Assembly: GCF_045291395.1 (NCBI RefSeq)
Contig: NZ_CP152342.1
Location: 2,914,001-2,978,000, forward strand
From: MR-S7 sp000400995
GTDB lineage: Bacteria > Pseudomonadota > Gammaproteobacteria > Burkholderiales > Burkholderiaceae_C
Direction: 5' to 3'
DNA: 64,000 nucleotides
The position numbers were made by a program, and so were the translations under genes. The notes beneath the pieces were generated by a model. It had not been told where the DNA came from. It saw only the letters and a program-made list of their open reading frames with translations, and searched no databases. Positions 23,992-32,813 of this stretch are shown here, in pieces. Numbering within the stretch: position 1 is the stretch's first letter; each line of letters opens with the position of its first letter.

Positions 23992-25011
23992 ATGACCCAT
24001 CACACCACCACCTGGCGCCTGGCATGGCTGCGCGCCGGCGCGGCCGCCGCCGCCCTCGCCTGCGCCGGCGCCATGGCTGCCGACCTTCCTGGCAAAGGCG
24101 TGCAGGTGCTGCCGCTCAAGAGCTCGATCGCCGAGGAAACCTTCCAGACCCTGCTCGTCATGAAGGCGCTGCAAAAGCTCGGCTACGAAGTGCAGCCCAT
24201 CAAGGAAGTGGAATATCCCACCGCCCACGTCGCCATCGCCAACGGCGACGCGACCTTCATGGCCGACCACTGGAACCCCCTGCACGCCGACTACTACAAG
24301 AACGCGGGCGGCGACGCCAAGCTCTACCGCAAGGGCATCTACTCGGGCAACGCCGCGCAGGGCTACCTGATCGACAAGAAGACGGCCGACGCGCACAAGA
24401 TCACCCGCATCGACCAGCTCAAGAGCCCCGAGATCGCCAAGCTGTTCGACACCAACGGCGACGGCAAGGCCGACCTGACCGGCTGCAACCCCGGCTGGGG
24501 CTGCGAGGCCATGATCGAGCACCACCTGGACGCCTACGGCCTGCGTCCCACCGTCACGCACCAGCAGGGCACCTACTCCGCGCTGATCGCCGACACCATC
24601 ACGCGCTTCCGCGCAGGCAAGCCGGTGCTCTACTACACCTGGACGCCCTACTGGGTGAGCAACGAGCTCAAGCCCGGCAAGGACGTGGTGTGGCTCGAAG
24701 TGCCCTTCTCCTCGCTGCCCGGCGAGCAGAAGGGCATGGACACCAAGCTGCCCAACGGCAAGAACTACGGCTTCGTAGTGAACAACCAGCAGATCGTCGC
24801 CAACAAGGCCTGGGCCGAGAAGAACCCCGCCGCCGCCAAGCTGTTCGAGGTGATGCAGCTGCCCGTGGGCGACATCAACGCCCAGAACCACCTGATGAGC
24901 CAGGGCCAGAACAAGCCCGCCGACATCGAACGCCACGTGGACGGCTGGATCAAGGCCCACCAGAAGGCTTTCGACGGCTGGATCGGCCAGGCGCTGCAAG
25001 CCGCCAAGTGA
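23992..25011 (+). CDS. proX: Glycine betaine/proline ABC transporter, periplasmic binding protein
   Basis: A 339-residue secreted receptor. The signal peptide ends near AGAMA-ADLPG. The mature protein has the aromatic-cage context expected of ProX: MADHWNPLHADYY, CNPGWGCEAM and YTWTPYWVSNEL supply tryptophans for the quaternary ammonium of betaine. A calcium-like loop, DTNGDGKAD, is notable. SD AAAGGAGC precedes the ATG at 23992. It is the last gene of the proVWX operon and is followed by a palindromic repeat. Confidence 0.95.
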   Translation: MTHHTTTWRLAWLRAGAAAAALACAGAMAADLPGKGVQVLPLKSSIAEETFQTLLVMKALQKLGYEVQPIKEVEYPTAHVAIANGDATFMADHWNPLHADYYKNAGGDAKLYRKGIYSGNAAQGYLIDKKTADAHKITRIDQLKSPEIAKLFDTNGDGKADLTGCNPGWGCEAMIEHHLDAYGLRPTVTHQQGTYSALIADTITRFRAGKPVLYYTWTPYWVSNELKPGKDVVWLEVPFSSLPGEQKGMDTKLPNGKNYGFVVNNQQIVANKAWAEKNPAAAKLFEVMQLPVGDINAQNHLMSQGQNKPADIERHVDGWIKAHQKAFDGWIGQALQAAK

Positions 25012-25020
25012 TCTGAAAGA

Positions 25021-25080
25021 TATGTATCAAATTGGCCTCCAGCGCTTTCCCATAAAGCGCTGGCAGCTATTGATAGCGTA
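25021..25080. repeat. Palindromic repeat after proX, copy 8
   Basis: AAATTGGCCT then CCAGCGCTTT-CCCAT-AAAGCGCTGG (25039-25048 and 25054-25063, perfect 10-bp arms) and CAGCTATTGATAGC. This is the best-preserved copy in the window. Confidence 0.9.
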
Positions 25081-25125
25081 GCAACTGGTTGCATGGCCCG
25101 GGCGGGGCCATGCCATCCTCGCGGG

Positions 25126-26599
25126 GTGCCTTCTTTTCCCCGCCTCACCCTGCAAGGCAAGGCGTTCGCCGCACTCTCCGCCCTGCTGGTGGTCATGCTG
25201 CTGATCTTCGTGGGCTTCTCGCGCATCGGGCTGCAGCGCGGCCTGGGGCCGTACGTGGCCGAAATCGAGCTGGCCCGCATGGACTGGCTGGCCTACCGGC
25301 TGCAAGCCATCTACGTGCAGCACGGCGGCTGGCAGACGCTGCACGGCCAGCCCGGCCTGTGGCGCGAGCTGCGGCGCCCGCGCAACCTGCACATGCCCGT
25401 CATCGGCCCCACCACGCCCCCGCCGGACCCGCTGCTGCTGCACACCCGAACCCTCCGCGCAGCAGCCCGTGGACGCGCTCTCGCGCCGCCTGGGCGTGGT
25501 GGACGCGCGCGGCGCGCTGGTGGCCGGCGCGCCGCCGCGGCCCGGTGGCGCGCGCACGGCGCTGCGCGACGGCGAGGGCCGCACCGTCGGCCACCTCGTG
25601 CTGGCACCGCCCGACGGGCTGGAGCGCGACGCCGACCGGGCCTTCCTCGCCAAGCAGCTCGGCTTCGTGGCCTGGACCGGCGTGGCCGGCCTGGCGCTGG
25701 CACTGCTGCTGTCGTGGTGGCTCGCGCGGCGCTGGCTGCGGCCCATCGGGGCGCTGGTGCAAGGCGCCCAGGCGCTGGCCGCCGGCCGCCTGCAGGCGCG
25801 CGTGCCCGAGCAGGCCGACAGCGAGGAATTCACGCGCCTCATCCACACCTTCAACGACATGGCCGAGCAGCTCGCCAGCATGGAGGCCTCGCGCCGCCAG
25901 TGGATCGGCGACATGGCGCACGAGCTGCGCACCCCGCTCGCCGCCATGCGCGCCGAGATCGAGGCCGTGCAGGACGGCGTGCGCCGCTTCGACGCCCGCA
26001 CCGCGCAGCGCCTGCACCGGCAGGTAATGCGCCTGATCCACCTGGTGGGCGACCTGCGCGCCAGCGTGGACATGGCCGGCGGCGAGCCGCCCGCCGCGCT
26101 GGCCCCCGTGCGGCCGCTTGCGCTGCTGCGCGAGGCCATGGCCGCCATGCAGTCGCGCTTCGACCAAGCAGGCGTCGCCCTGCACGCACTGCCCGACCTG
26201 GCGGCGCTGGCCGCCGCGCAGGGCGGGCCGCGGGTGCGCGGCGACGCGCAGCAGCTGCACCGCGTGTTCCTGAACCTGCTGGAAAACAGCCTGCGCTATA
26301 CCGACCCCGGCGGCCGGCTGGAGATCTCGGCCAGCGTGCAGCGCGGCCGCCTGCAGCTGCGCCTGGACGACACCGCGCCCGGCGCCCTGCCGCACGAGCT
26401 GCCGCACCTGTTCGAGCGCCTGTACCGCGCCGAGGCCTCGCGCCACCGCGCCGTGGGCGACCTGGGCGGCTCCGGCCTGGGCCTGGCCATCTGCCGCACC
26501 ATCGTGCAGGCGCACGGCGGGCACATCGAGGCCAGCGCCTCGCCGCTGGGCGGCCTGCGCATCGCCCTCACCCTGCCGCTGCTGGAGGAATCCGCATGA
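25126..26599 (+). CDS. Two-component sensor histidine kinase 1 (BaeS-like), frameshifted
   Basis: A GTG at 25126 starts FPRLTLQGKAFAALSALL, aligned with the intact paralog at 29423. The order is TM1 (about residues 10-33), a periplasmic sensor part, TM2 (VAWTGVAGLALALLLSWWLA), HAMP, then the dimerisation domain with phospho-accepting His (codon 25919-25921, in DMAHELRTPLAAM). The ATPase domain follows with LNLLENSLRYTD and GGSGLGLAICRTIV. The sensor part is split. Up to LLLHT (about 25445) one frame is used, and from PSAQQPVDALSRRLGVVD another. One base fewer (or two more) near CACACCCGAACCC restores 490 residues, close to the 492 of the paralog. If the shift is real, only a fragment from GTG 25469 with TM2 and the kinase core could be made. 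Confidence 0.85.
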
Positions 26600-27306
26600 C
26601 CGCGCGCATCCTCGTCGTGGAGGACGAACCCGATATCGCCGGCATCGTGCTCGACTACCTGCGCCACGCGGGCTTCGACACCGAGCACGCCGTCGACGGT
26701 GCCAGCGCCCTCGCGCACCTGACGGGCACGCACCCGCCCGATCTCACCGTGCTCGACGTGATGCTGCCCGGCATCGACGGCCTGGAGGTGCTGCGGCGCG
26801 CCCGCCGCCACACCGACAGCCCCGTCATCGTGCTCACCGCGCGCGTGGAAGAGGTGGACCGCCTCATCGGCCTGGAGCTGGGCGCGGACGACTACATCTG
26901 CAAGCCCTTCTCGCCGCGCGAAATGGTGGCGCGCGTCAAGGCCGTGCTGCGCCGGCGCACGCCGCCACCGCCCCCCGAGGCAGTCCCTGGCGCACTGCTG
27001 CTCGACGAAGCCCAGCAGCAGGCCACGCTGCACGGCACGCCGGTGCCGCTCACCCCGCGCGAATTCCACCTGCTGCGCGCCCTCATGGCCCGGCACGGCA
27101 ACGTGCTCTCGCGCGCACACCTGCTGGAGCATGCCGGCGACGGCGCCGCGCAGGACCCGAGCGAGCGCGCGGTGGACAGCCACGTCAAGAACCTGCGGCG
27201 CAAGCTGCGCGCGGCCGACCCGGCGGGGCACGACTGGATCCGCTCCGTCTACGGCGTGGGCTTCGCCTTCGACCCGCCGGACGCGCAGGCAGATGGCGGC
27301 GACTAG
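26596..27306 (+). CDS. OmpR/PhoB-family response regulator 1 (BaeR-like), intact
   Basis: A 236-residue regulator with a receiver domain (phospho-acceptor Asp54 in VLDVMLPGIDG, Lys in CKPFSPREM). A Pro-rich linker and a winged-helix DNA-binding domain (LTPREFHLLRALM, VDSHVKNLRRKLR, SVYGVGFAF) follow. The ATG overlaps the kinase stop (ATGA). It is very similar to regulator 2 at 30898, especially in the receiver (TARVEEVDRLIGLELGADDY is identical). This copy is complete, while its cognate kinase is broken. Confidence 0.93.
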   Translation: MTARILVVEDEPDIAGIVLDYLRHAGFDTEHAVDGASALAHLTGTHPPDLTVLDVMLPGIDGLEVLRRARRHTDSPVIVLTARVEEVDRLIGLELGADDYICKPFSPREMVARVKAVLRRRTPPPPPEAVPGALLLDEAQQQATLHGTPVPLTPREFHLLRALMARHGNVLSRAHLLEHAGDGAAQDPSERAVDSHVKNLRRKLRAADPAGHDWIRSVYGVGFAFDPPDAQADGGD

Positions 27307-27414
27307 CCAAAACCCTGTCGCGAAGGCGCCTTTGCGCGCTTGGCCCCTGGGCACCCCGCCCCTAGAATGTTCCGCTCCCCCCAGCGCCAGCCTGATCGCT
27401 TCGTTCCGATCTTC

Positions 27415-28188
27415 ATGAACGCACCCCTGCGCCTCTGCATCGACCGCTCCCTCCAACGCCCCCTGCTCACGCAGCAGGAGCGCGAGGCCATCAACCGTGG
27501 CCGCTGGTTCGCGTCGCTGTCGGCCTCGCTGCGGCACGACATCCTGCGCCTGGGCCAGGTCACGCGCTACGCGCACGGCGACCTCATCGCAGAGCAGGGC
27601 CAGACCGCGCGCGAATGGTTCACCTGCGCAAGCGGCGCCATCCGGTTTCGCCGCACCACGCCCGAGGGCAAGATGGTCACGCTGACCTATGCGGAGCCCG
27701 GCATCTGGGTGGGCGAGGCCGAGGTGCTGCAGCGCGGCCCCAACACGTCGGACGCCCACGCCCACGGCCCCACCACGCTGCTGAGCGTGCCCGAGGACAC
27801 CCTGCGCGCCCTACTGCTGGAGCATCCCTCCTTCGGCACCGCGCTGCTCACACTGCAGGCGCGGCGCATGCGCCTGATCTACGGCCTGATGGAAGACATC
27901 GCCACGCTGCCGCTGCGCGCGCGGCTGGCCAAGCGCCTGCTGCACCTGCTGCACCGCTTCGGGCCGCGCGGCGTGGAGCCCGGCGAGCCACGCTCCATCG
28001 GCCTGTCGCTGGCGCAGGACGAGCTCGCCCAGCTCCTGGGCGGTTCGCGCCAGCGCGTGAACGTGGAGCTGAAGTGGATGGAGCGCGAGGGCCTCATCAG
28101 CGTGCGCCCGCGCGGCATCGAGGTGCACGACGTGCAGCGCCTGGAGGCCCTCGTGGTCCAGTGCGCCGCGGCCGAAGCGCAGGACTGA
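27415..28188 (+). CDS. Crp/Fnr-family transcriptional regulator
   Basis: A 257-residue protein. An N-terminal cyclic-nucleotide-like beta-barrel (residues about 25-150; GDLIAEQGQTAREWFTCASG, GIWVGEAEVLQRG) leads into a dimer helix and a C-terminal helix-turn-helix (LAQDELAQLLGGSRQRVNVE). It lacks the N-terminal cysteine cluster of Fnr, so direct oxygen sensing through an Fe-S cluster is unlikely; the effector is unknown. It sits between the two-component systems and is transcribed in the same direction, about 110 bp after the first. The start ATG 27415 follows a gap with no obvious SD. Confidence 0.88.
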   Translation: MNAPLRLCIDRSLQRPLLTQQEREAINRGRWFASLSASLRHDILRLGQVTRYAHGDLIAEQGQTAREWFTCASGAIRFRRTTPEGKMVTLTYAEPGIWVGEAEVLQRGPNTSDAHAHGPTTLLSVPEDTLRALLLEHPSFGTALLTLQARRMRLIYGLMEDIATLPLRARLAKRLLHLLHRFGPRGVEPGEPRSIGLSLAQDELAQLLGGSRQRVNVELKWMEREGLISVRPRGIEVHDVQRLEALVVQCAAAEAQD

Positions 28189-28284
28189 GCGCCCCGCACG
28201 CCCCGGGCGCCAGGCCCGGCCTGCCCACAATTTCTCCCATCTTGCCCGGCACAGTGGCGTCCTCACCACGAAAGGACCCACGCC

Positions 28285-29085
28285 ATGCGCCCCGCATCCC
28301 CCTCCTCCCGCTCCGACATGCAGGCCCGGCGCCGGCTGGCGCTGGGCGTCCTGGGCTCGCTCGGACTCGCACCCCTGGTGGGCTGCGGCGGCGGCAGCGA
28401 TGACGCCAGCGGCGCGACCGACACCGGCGCCGCCGCGGGCACCTGCACCGAAGTGCCGCAGGAAACCGCCGGCCCCTACCCCGCCGACGGTTCCAGCGCC
28501 AGCAACCGCAGCTACAACGTGCTCGCCCTGAGCGGCATCGTGCGCTCGGACATCCGCTACAGCATCGGCTCCTCCACGCCCGTGGCGGGCGTGCCGCTCA
28601 CCCTCACCATCACGCTGACCGGCACGCGCACCGCGTGCGCGCCGCTGTCGGGCTACGCCATCTACCTATGGCATTGCACGCAGGAGGGCGACTACTCCGT
28701 CTACACCGAAGGCACCATCGCCGCCAACTACCTGCGCGGCGTGCAGGCCACCGACGCCGGCGGCACGGCCACCTTCACCACCGTCGTGCCCGGCTGCTAC
28801 GCCGGCCGCATGCCGCACATGCACCTGGAGATCTACCCGAGCCTGGCCGCCGCCACCACCGCGAGCAACGCGCTCAAGACCACGCAGCTCGCCTTTCCCA
28901 CCGACGTCATGGGCGCCATCTACAACGCCAACGCGGGCTACAGCAACAGCGTGCGCAACCTGGCGTCGATCAGCTTCCAGACCGACAACGTCTTCAGCGA
29001 CGGCTACGCGCTGGAAATGACGTCCATGCAGGCCGATGCCAGCGGCGGCTACACCGCCGCGATCACCATCGCCATCGCCGCCTGA
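28285..29085 (+). CDS. Intradiol-dioxygenase-like lipoprotein
   Basis: A 266-residue exported protein. The N-terminus combines arginines (ARRRLALGVLGSLGLAP) with a lipobox LVGC, then a Gly/Ser/Ala linker, so a lipid-anchored periplasmic protein is expected. The rest resembles the intradiol ring-cleavage dioxygenase fold: ETAGPYPADG, the VAGVPLTL beta strand, GYAIYLWHCTQEGDYS and the metal-ligand-like PHMHLEIY. Catechol dioxygenases proper are cytoplasmic. Secreted relatives are known only by fold in most cases, so the substrate should not be assumed. SD GAAAGGACCCACGCC precedes ATG 28285. It lies within the sensor/regulator cluster. Confidence 0.82.
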   Translation: MRPASPSSRSDMQARRRLALGVLGSLGLAPLVGCGGGSDDASGATDTGAAAGTCTEVPQETAGPYPADGSSASNRSYNVLALSGIVRSDIRYSIGSSTPVAGVPLTLTITLTGTRTACAPLSGYAIYLWHCTQEGDYSVYTEGTIAANYLRGVQATDAGGTATFTTVVPGCYAGRMPHMHLEIYPSLAAATTASNALKTTQLAFPTDVMGAIYNANAGYSNSVRNLASISFQTDNVFSDGYALEMTSMQADASGGYTAAITIAIAA

Positions 29086-29122
29086 ACCGATCCACCCCCT
29101 CCTGCACGAAAGAGAGCACGCC

Positions 29123-29407
29123 ATGAAGCACCTTCTCCCCTCCCTCCTCGCCGCGCTGCTGTGCGTCGCATTGGCGCCCGCGCTGGCGCAGGACGGGCAG
29201 CGCCACGCACCGCCCCCGCCGCCGCCCGAGGCCTTCACGGCCTGCCAGGGCAAGGCCGAGGGCGACGCCGTCACCATCGCCCTGCCCGGCGGCAAGACCC
29301 TGGACGGCACCTGCCGCACAATCCCCACGTCCTCGGGCTCCGCCCTCGCCGCCATGCCCAACGGGCACCCCGGCGGCCACCGCCCGCCCCCGCCTCCGAT
29401 GAGCTGA
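29123..29407 (+). CDS. Small secreted Pro-rich protein of unknown function
   Basis: A 94-residue protein. A signal peptide (MKHLLPSLLAALLCVALAP, cut near ALA-QDG) is followed by a Pro/His-rich stretch (HAPPPPPPEAF). A small core holds two cysteines (FTACQGKAEGDAVTIALPGG ... DGTCR), probably disulphide-bonded, and the tail is His/Pro-rich (GHPGGHRPPPPPM). It lies 15 bp before sensor kinase 2, whose periplasmic domain is also Pro-rich. It may be a periplasmic accessory or output of that system, perhaps metal-binding given the His/Pro tail. This is inference from position; I do not recognise a named family. Confidence 0.75.
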   Translation: MKHLLPSLLAALLCVALAPALAQDGQRHAPPPPPPEAFTACQGKAEGDAVTIALPGGKTLDGTCRTIPTSSGSALAAMPNGHPGGHRPPPPPMS

Positions 29408-29422
29408 TCCGGATCCACCGCC

Positions 29423-30901
29423 TTGCGCCTGCCCCGCCTCACCCTGCAAAGCAAAGCCTTCATCGCCCTCGCGGCCATGCTGGTGGTGCTGGTGCTGCTG
29501 TTCTCCGGCTTCTCGCGCTGGTCGCTGCAGCGCGGGCTGGGCTCCTACGTGGCCAGCATCGAGCTGGCGCGCATGGACTGGCTGGTCGAGCGCCTGCAAA
29601 GGCACTACCAGGAAGCCGGCGGCTGGGACACACTGCGCAGCCGCCCTGGCCTGTGGCGCCAGCTGCGCCAGCGCGGTCCCGGCGGAGGCGACGGCCCGCC
29701 CGGCATGCCCGGCGACTTCCGAGAGCCGCCCGACCGGCCGCCGCCCCCGCCCGACGGCGGGCCGGGCGGTCCCTCGCCGGCCTATGGCGGCCGCCTGGGC
29801 CTGCTGGATGCAGACGGCCGGCCCGTCGCCGGCAGCCCGCCGCACACGGGCGCCGCGCGGCAGGTGCTGAAAGGGGCCGACGGCGCCGTCATCGGCCACC
29901 TCGTGCTCTCCGCGCCTGACGAACTGCAGGGCGAGGCCGACCGCGCCGTGCTGCGCGAGCACCTGGGCTTCGCCGTCTGGACGGGCCTGGCCGGGCTGGC
30001 GCTGGCCCTGGCGCTGTCGGCCTGGCTCGCGCGCCGCTGGCTCGCGCCCGTGCATGCGCTGGCCGAAGGCGCGCGCGCCATCGCCGCAGGCCGGCTGGAT
30101 GCGCGCGTGCAGGCCGCGGGCGACGACGAGCTCGCGCAGCTGGCCCGCACCTTCAACGACATGGCCGGCCAGCTCGCCGGGCTGGAGGCCTCGCGCCGCC
30201 AGTGGCTAGGTGACGTGGCCCACGAGCTACGCACGCCCCTGGCTGCGATGCGCGCCGAGATCGAGGCGCTGCAGGACGGCATCCGCACCTTCGACGACAA
30301 GACCGCGCTGCGCCTGCACCGCCAGGTGATGCGCCTGATCCAGCTCGTGGGCGATCTGCGCGCCAGCCTGGACGGCGCCGCCGCCGCACCCGCCGCCAGC
30401 CACGTGCCGGTGCATCCGCTGGCGCTGGTCGCCGAGGCCCTGGCCGGCATGCGCCCGCGCCTGGAACAGGCCCGCATCCAGGTGCAGACCCCGGGCCTGC
30501 CCTGGCCCGGCGCCGAGCCCCTGGTGCTGGGCGACGCGCAGCAGCTGCACCAGGTCTTCAGCAACCTGCTGGAGAACACGCTGCGCTACACGCACGCGGA
30601 CGGCCAGCTGCACATCGCCGCCAGCACCGAGCGCGAACACGGCCGCGCCTGGCTGCGCCTGCAGTGGGACGACAGCGCCCCCGGCGTGGCCGCGCACGAA
30701 CTGCCGCACCTGTTCGAGCGCCTCTACCGCGCCGAGAGCGCGCGCACGCGCACGGGCGGCGACGCCGGCGGCTCGGGCCTGGGCCTGGCCATCTGCCGCG
30801 CCATCGTGCAGGCGCACGGCGGGCGCATCGCGGCCCAGGCCTCGCCGCTGGGCGGGCTGCGCATCGTGCTGCTGCTGCCGCTGCTGGAGAACCTGCCATG
30901 A
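29423..30901 (+). CDS. Two-component sensor histidine kinase 2 (BaeS-like), intact
   Basis: A 492-residue membrane kinase starting at TTG 29423. It has TM1 (FIALAAMLVVLVLLFSGFSRW) and a periplasmic domain with an extreme Pro/Gly stretch (residues about 84-118, EPPDRPPPPPDGGPGG). TM2 (VWTGLAGLALALALSAWLA) and HAMP follow. The phospho-acceptor His267 lies in DVAHELRTPLAAM. The HATPase shows SNLLENTLRYTH and GDAGGSGLGLAICRAIV. It closely parallels kinase 1. Its stop overlaps the start of regulator 2 (ATGA). The signal is unknown; envelope stress is a reasonable guess from BaeS resemblance. Confidence 0.92.
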   Translation: MRLPRLTLQSKAFIALAAMLVVLVLLFSGFSRWSLQRGLGSYVASIELARMDWLVERLQRHYQEAGGWDTLRSRPGLWRQLRQRGPGGGDGPPGMPGDFREPPDRPPPPPDGGPGGPSPAYGGRLGLLDADGRPVAGSPPHTGAARQVLKGADGAVIGHLVLSAPDELQGEADRAVLREHLGFAVWTGLAGLALALALSAWLARRWLAPVHALAEGARAIAAGRLDARVQAAGDDELAQLARTFNDMAGQLAGLEASRRQWLGDVAHELRTPLAAMRAEIEALQDGIRTFDDKTALRLHRQVMRLIQLVGDLRASLDGAAAAPAASHVPVHPLALVAEALAGMRPRLEQARIQVQTPGLPWPGAEPLVLGDAQQLHQVFSNLLENTLRYTHADGQLHIAASTEREHGRAWLRLQWDDSAPGVAAHELPHLFERLYRAESARTRTGGDAGGSGLGLAICRAIVQAHGGRIAAQASPLGGLRIVLLLPLLENLP

Positions 30902-31588
30902 CCGCCCCCGCCCGCATCCTCGTGGTCGAAGACGAGGCCGACATCGCCAGCGTGGTGCTCGACTACCTGCGCCACGCCGGCTACGCCGCCGAACACATCG
31001 CCGACGGCCGCACGGCCCTCGCCCGCATCCGCGAGGCGCCGCCCGACCTGACGCTGCTCGACATCATGCTGCCCGGCCTGGACGGGCTGGAGGTGCTGCG
31101 CCAGATGCGGCGCACGCTGCACAGCCCCGTCATCATGCTCACCGCGCGCGTGGAAGAGGTGGACCGCCTCATCGGCCTGGAACTCGGTGCCGACGACTAC
31201 ATCTGCAAGCCCTTCTCGCCGCGCGAAGTGGTGGCGCGCGTCAAGGCCGTGCTGCGCCGCGGCGGCCTGCTCGGCGCCTCCGTGCAGGATGCTCCCGCCC
31301 TGGCGCTGGACGAAACGCTGTGGCAGGCGCGCCTGCACGGCCAGCCCCTGGCCCTCACGCGGCGCGAATTCCGGCTGCTGCAGGCGCTCACGCGCCAGAG
31401 CGGGCGCATCTTCTCGCGCGCAGTTGCTCGACCTGGCCTACGGCGACACGCTGGACGTGAACGAGCGCGCCATCGACAGCCACATCAAGAACCTGCGCAA
31501 GAAGCTCAAGGCCGCGGGCGACGGCGAGCACGACTGGATCCGCTCGGTCTACGGCGTGGGCTTCGCGTTCGACCCGCCGAGGGGCTGA
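30898..31588 (+). CDS. OmpR/PhoB-family response regulator 2 (BaeR-like), frameshifted in its DNA-binding domain
   Basis: The receiver is intact (Asp55 in LLDIMLPGLDG; Lys in CKPFSPREV), and the winged helix begins normally (LTRREFRLLQALTRQSGRIF). After IFSRA the frame changes: the homologous LLDLAYGDTLDVNERAIDSH ... GVGFAFDPPRG is in another frame. The break is at a CGCGCG tract (31415-31420). Two more bases (CG) would restore SRAQLLD and a 230-residue protein. As read, the recognition helix and wing are lost and the protein should not bind DNA. Confidence 0.85.
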
Positions 31589-31589
31589 A

Positions 31590-31650
31590 CTATTCTTTTG
31601 ATAGCTGCTTGCGCTTGCTGCATAAGCGCTGGCAGCCAATTTCATTGGAA
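31590..31650. repeat. Palindromic repeat after regulator 2, copy 9
   Basis: CTTTTGATAGCTGCTTGCGC, loop TTGCTGCATAA, then GCGCTGGCAGCCAATTT. It is in reverse orientation relative to the proX copy. Confidence 0.8.
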
Positions 31651-31718
31651 ACCATCCCACGCCAACCGCCAGCCTCCGCCGACAGGCTGCGGCCCCGCGC
31701 CGCAGTCTGATCGGGCGC

Positions 31719-32810
31719 ATGTCCGCAGCCACCGCCACCCCCGCCCCGCCGCAGCGCCTGCCCGGCGGCCTGCTCTACGTGGACCGGCGCATGCCCGGCC
31801 ACAGCCGCGTGCGCAGCGGCAAGAGCTTTCGCTACCGCACGCCCGACGGCGCGTGGCTGACGGACGACGAGGAGATCGGCCGCATCCGCCGCCTGGCCAT
31901 CCCGCCTGCCTACACCGACGTGTGGATCTGCCCGCTGCCGCAAGGCCACCTGCAGGCCACGGGGCGCGACGCGCGCGGGCGCCTGCAGTACCGCTACCAC
32001 ACCCAGTGGCGCCAAGTGCGCGACGAGGCCAAGTTCGACCGCATGCTGGCGTTCGGCCGCGCGCTGCCGCGCATCCGCGCGCGTGTGGCCCGCGACCTCG
32101 CGGCGAGCGGCGCGCCGCTCGCGCGCACCGTGGTGCTCGCCACCATCGTGCGCCTGCTGGACACCACCTACCTGCGCGTGGGCAACGAGGAATATGCGGC
32201 CAGCAACGGCTCCTACGGCCTCACCACGCTGCGCAGCCGCCACGCGGGCGTGCGCGGCAGCCGCATCACGCTGCGCTTTCGCGGCAAGAGCGGCGTGCAG
32301 CAGGAAGCACATTTGGACGACCCGCGCGTGGCGCGCGTGGTGCGCCGCTGCCAGCAGCTGCCGGGCCAGGAGCTGTTCCAGTACGAGGACGGCGACGGCG
32401 CCCTGCACACCGTGGGCTCGGGCGACGTGAACGACTACCTGGCCGGCATCGCGGGCGGGGGCGGCGAGCGCTTCACCGCCAAGGACTTCCGCACCTGGCA
32501 TGGCACGGTGCAGGCGCTGGAGCTGACGCGCCAGGCCTGCACGCTGCCGCAGGCCGATGCAGCGGCGGCGCGGCAGATCGTGGTGGAAGTGGCGCGCCAG
32601 CTCGGCAACACGCCGGCCGTGTGCAGGAAGTCGTACATCCACCCCACGGTGCTGGCGCTGGGCGAGCGCCTGGCGTCCGATGCCGGGCCTGGCATGCAGC
32701 GCATCTGGGAGCGCATCGGCGGCGCCGCATCGCCCCGGGTGCTGAGCGCTGCGGAGCGGCGGCTGCTGGCCTTTCTGCGCCAGCCGCAGCGCCGACGCGG
32801 CCGGGGCTGA
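31719..32810 (+). CDS. Type IB DNA topoisomerase
   Basis: A 363-residue poxvirus-like bacterial topoisomerase IB, which relaxes supercoils through a 3'-phosphotyrosyl link. An N-terminal domain (LYVDRRMPGHSRVRSGKSFR) precedes the catalytic domain. Catalytic residues are seen as Arg in TYLRVGNEEY, Lys in FRGKSGV, Arg/His in FTAKDFRTWHGT, and the nucleophile Tyr306 in CRKSYIHP. The ATG at 31719 gives the standard N-terminus. It ends 3 bp from the convergent fumC stop. These enzymes are patchily distributed and common in environmental proteobacteria. Confidence 0.94.
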   Translation: MSAATATPAPPQRLPGGLLYVDRRMPGHSRVRSGKSFRYRTPDGAWLTDDEEIGRIRRLAIPPAYTDVWICPLPQGHLQATGRDARGRLQYRYHTQWRQVRDEAKFDRMLAFGRALPRIRARVARDLAASGAPLARTVVLATIVRLLDTTYLRVGNEEYAASNGSYGLTTLRSRHAGVRGSRITLRFRGKSGVQQEAHLDDPRVARVVRRCQQLPGQELFQYEDGDGALHTVGSGDVNDYLAGIAGGGGERFTAKDFRTWHGTVQALELTRQACTLPQADAAAARQIVVEVARQLGNTPAVCRKSYIHPTVLALGERLASDAGPGMQRIWERIGGAASPRVLSAAERRLLAFLRQPQRRRGRG

Positions 32811-32813
32811 CGT

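Noticed and set aside
21421..25011. A genuine ProV-ProX fusion protein
   Set aside because: The middle third is out-of-frame translation of proW, and one C in a C6 run restores a normal ProV end. The open frame is incidental.
27415..28188. Fnr oxygen sensor
   Set aside because: The N-terminal cysteine cluster needed for the Fe-S centre is missing, so only the Crp/Fnr family is claimed.
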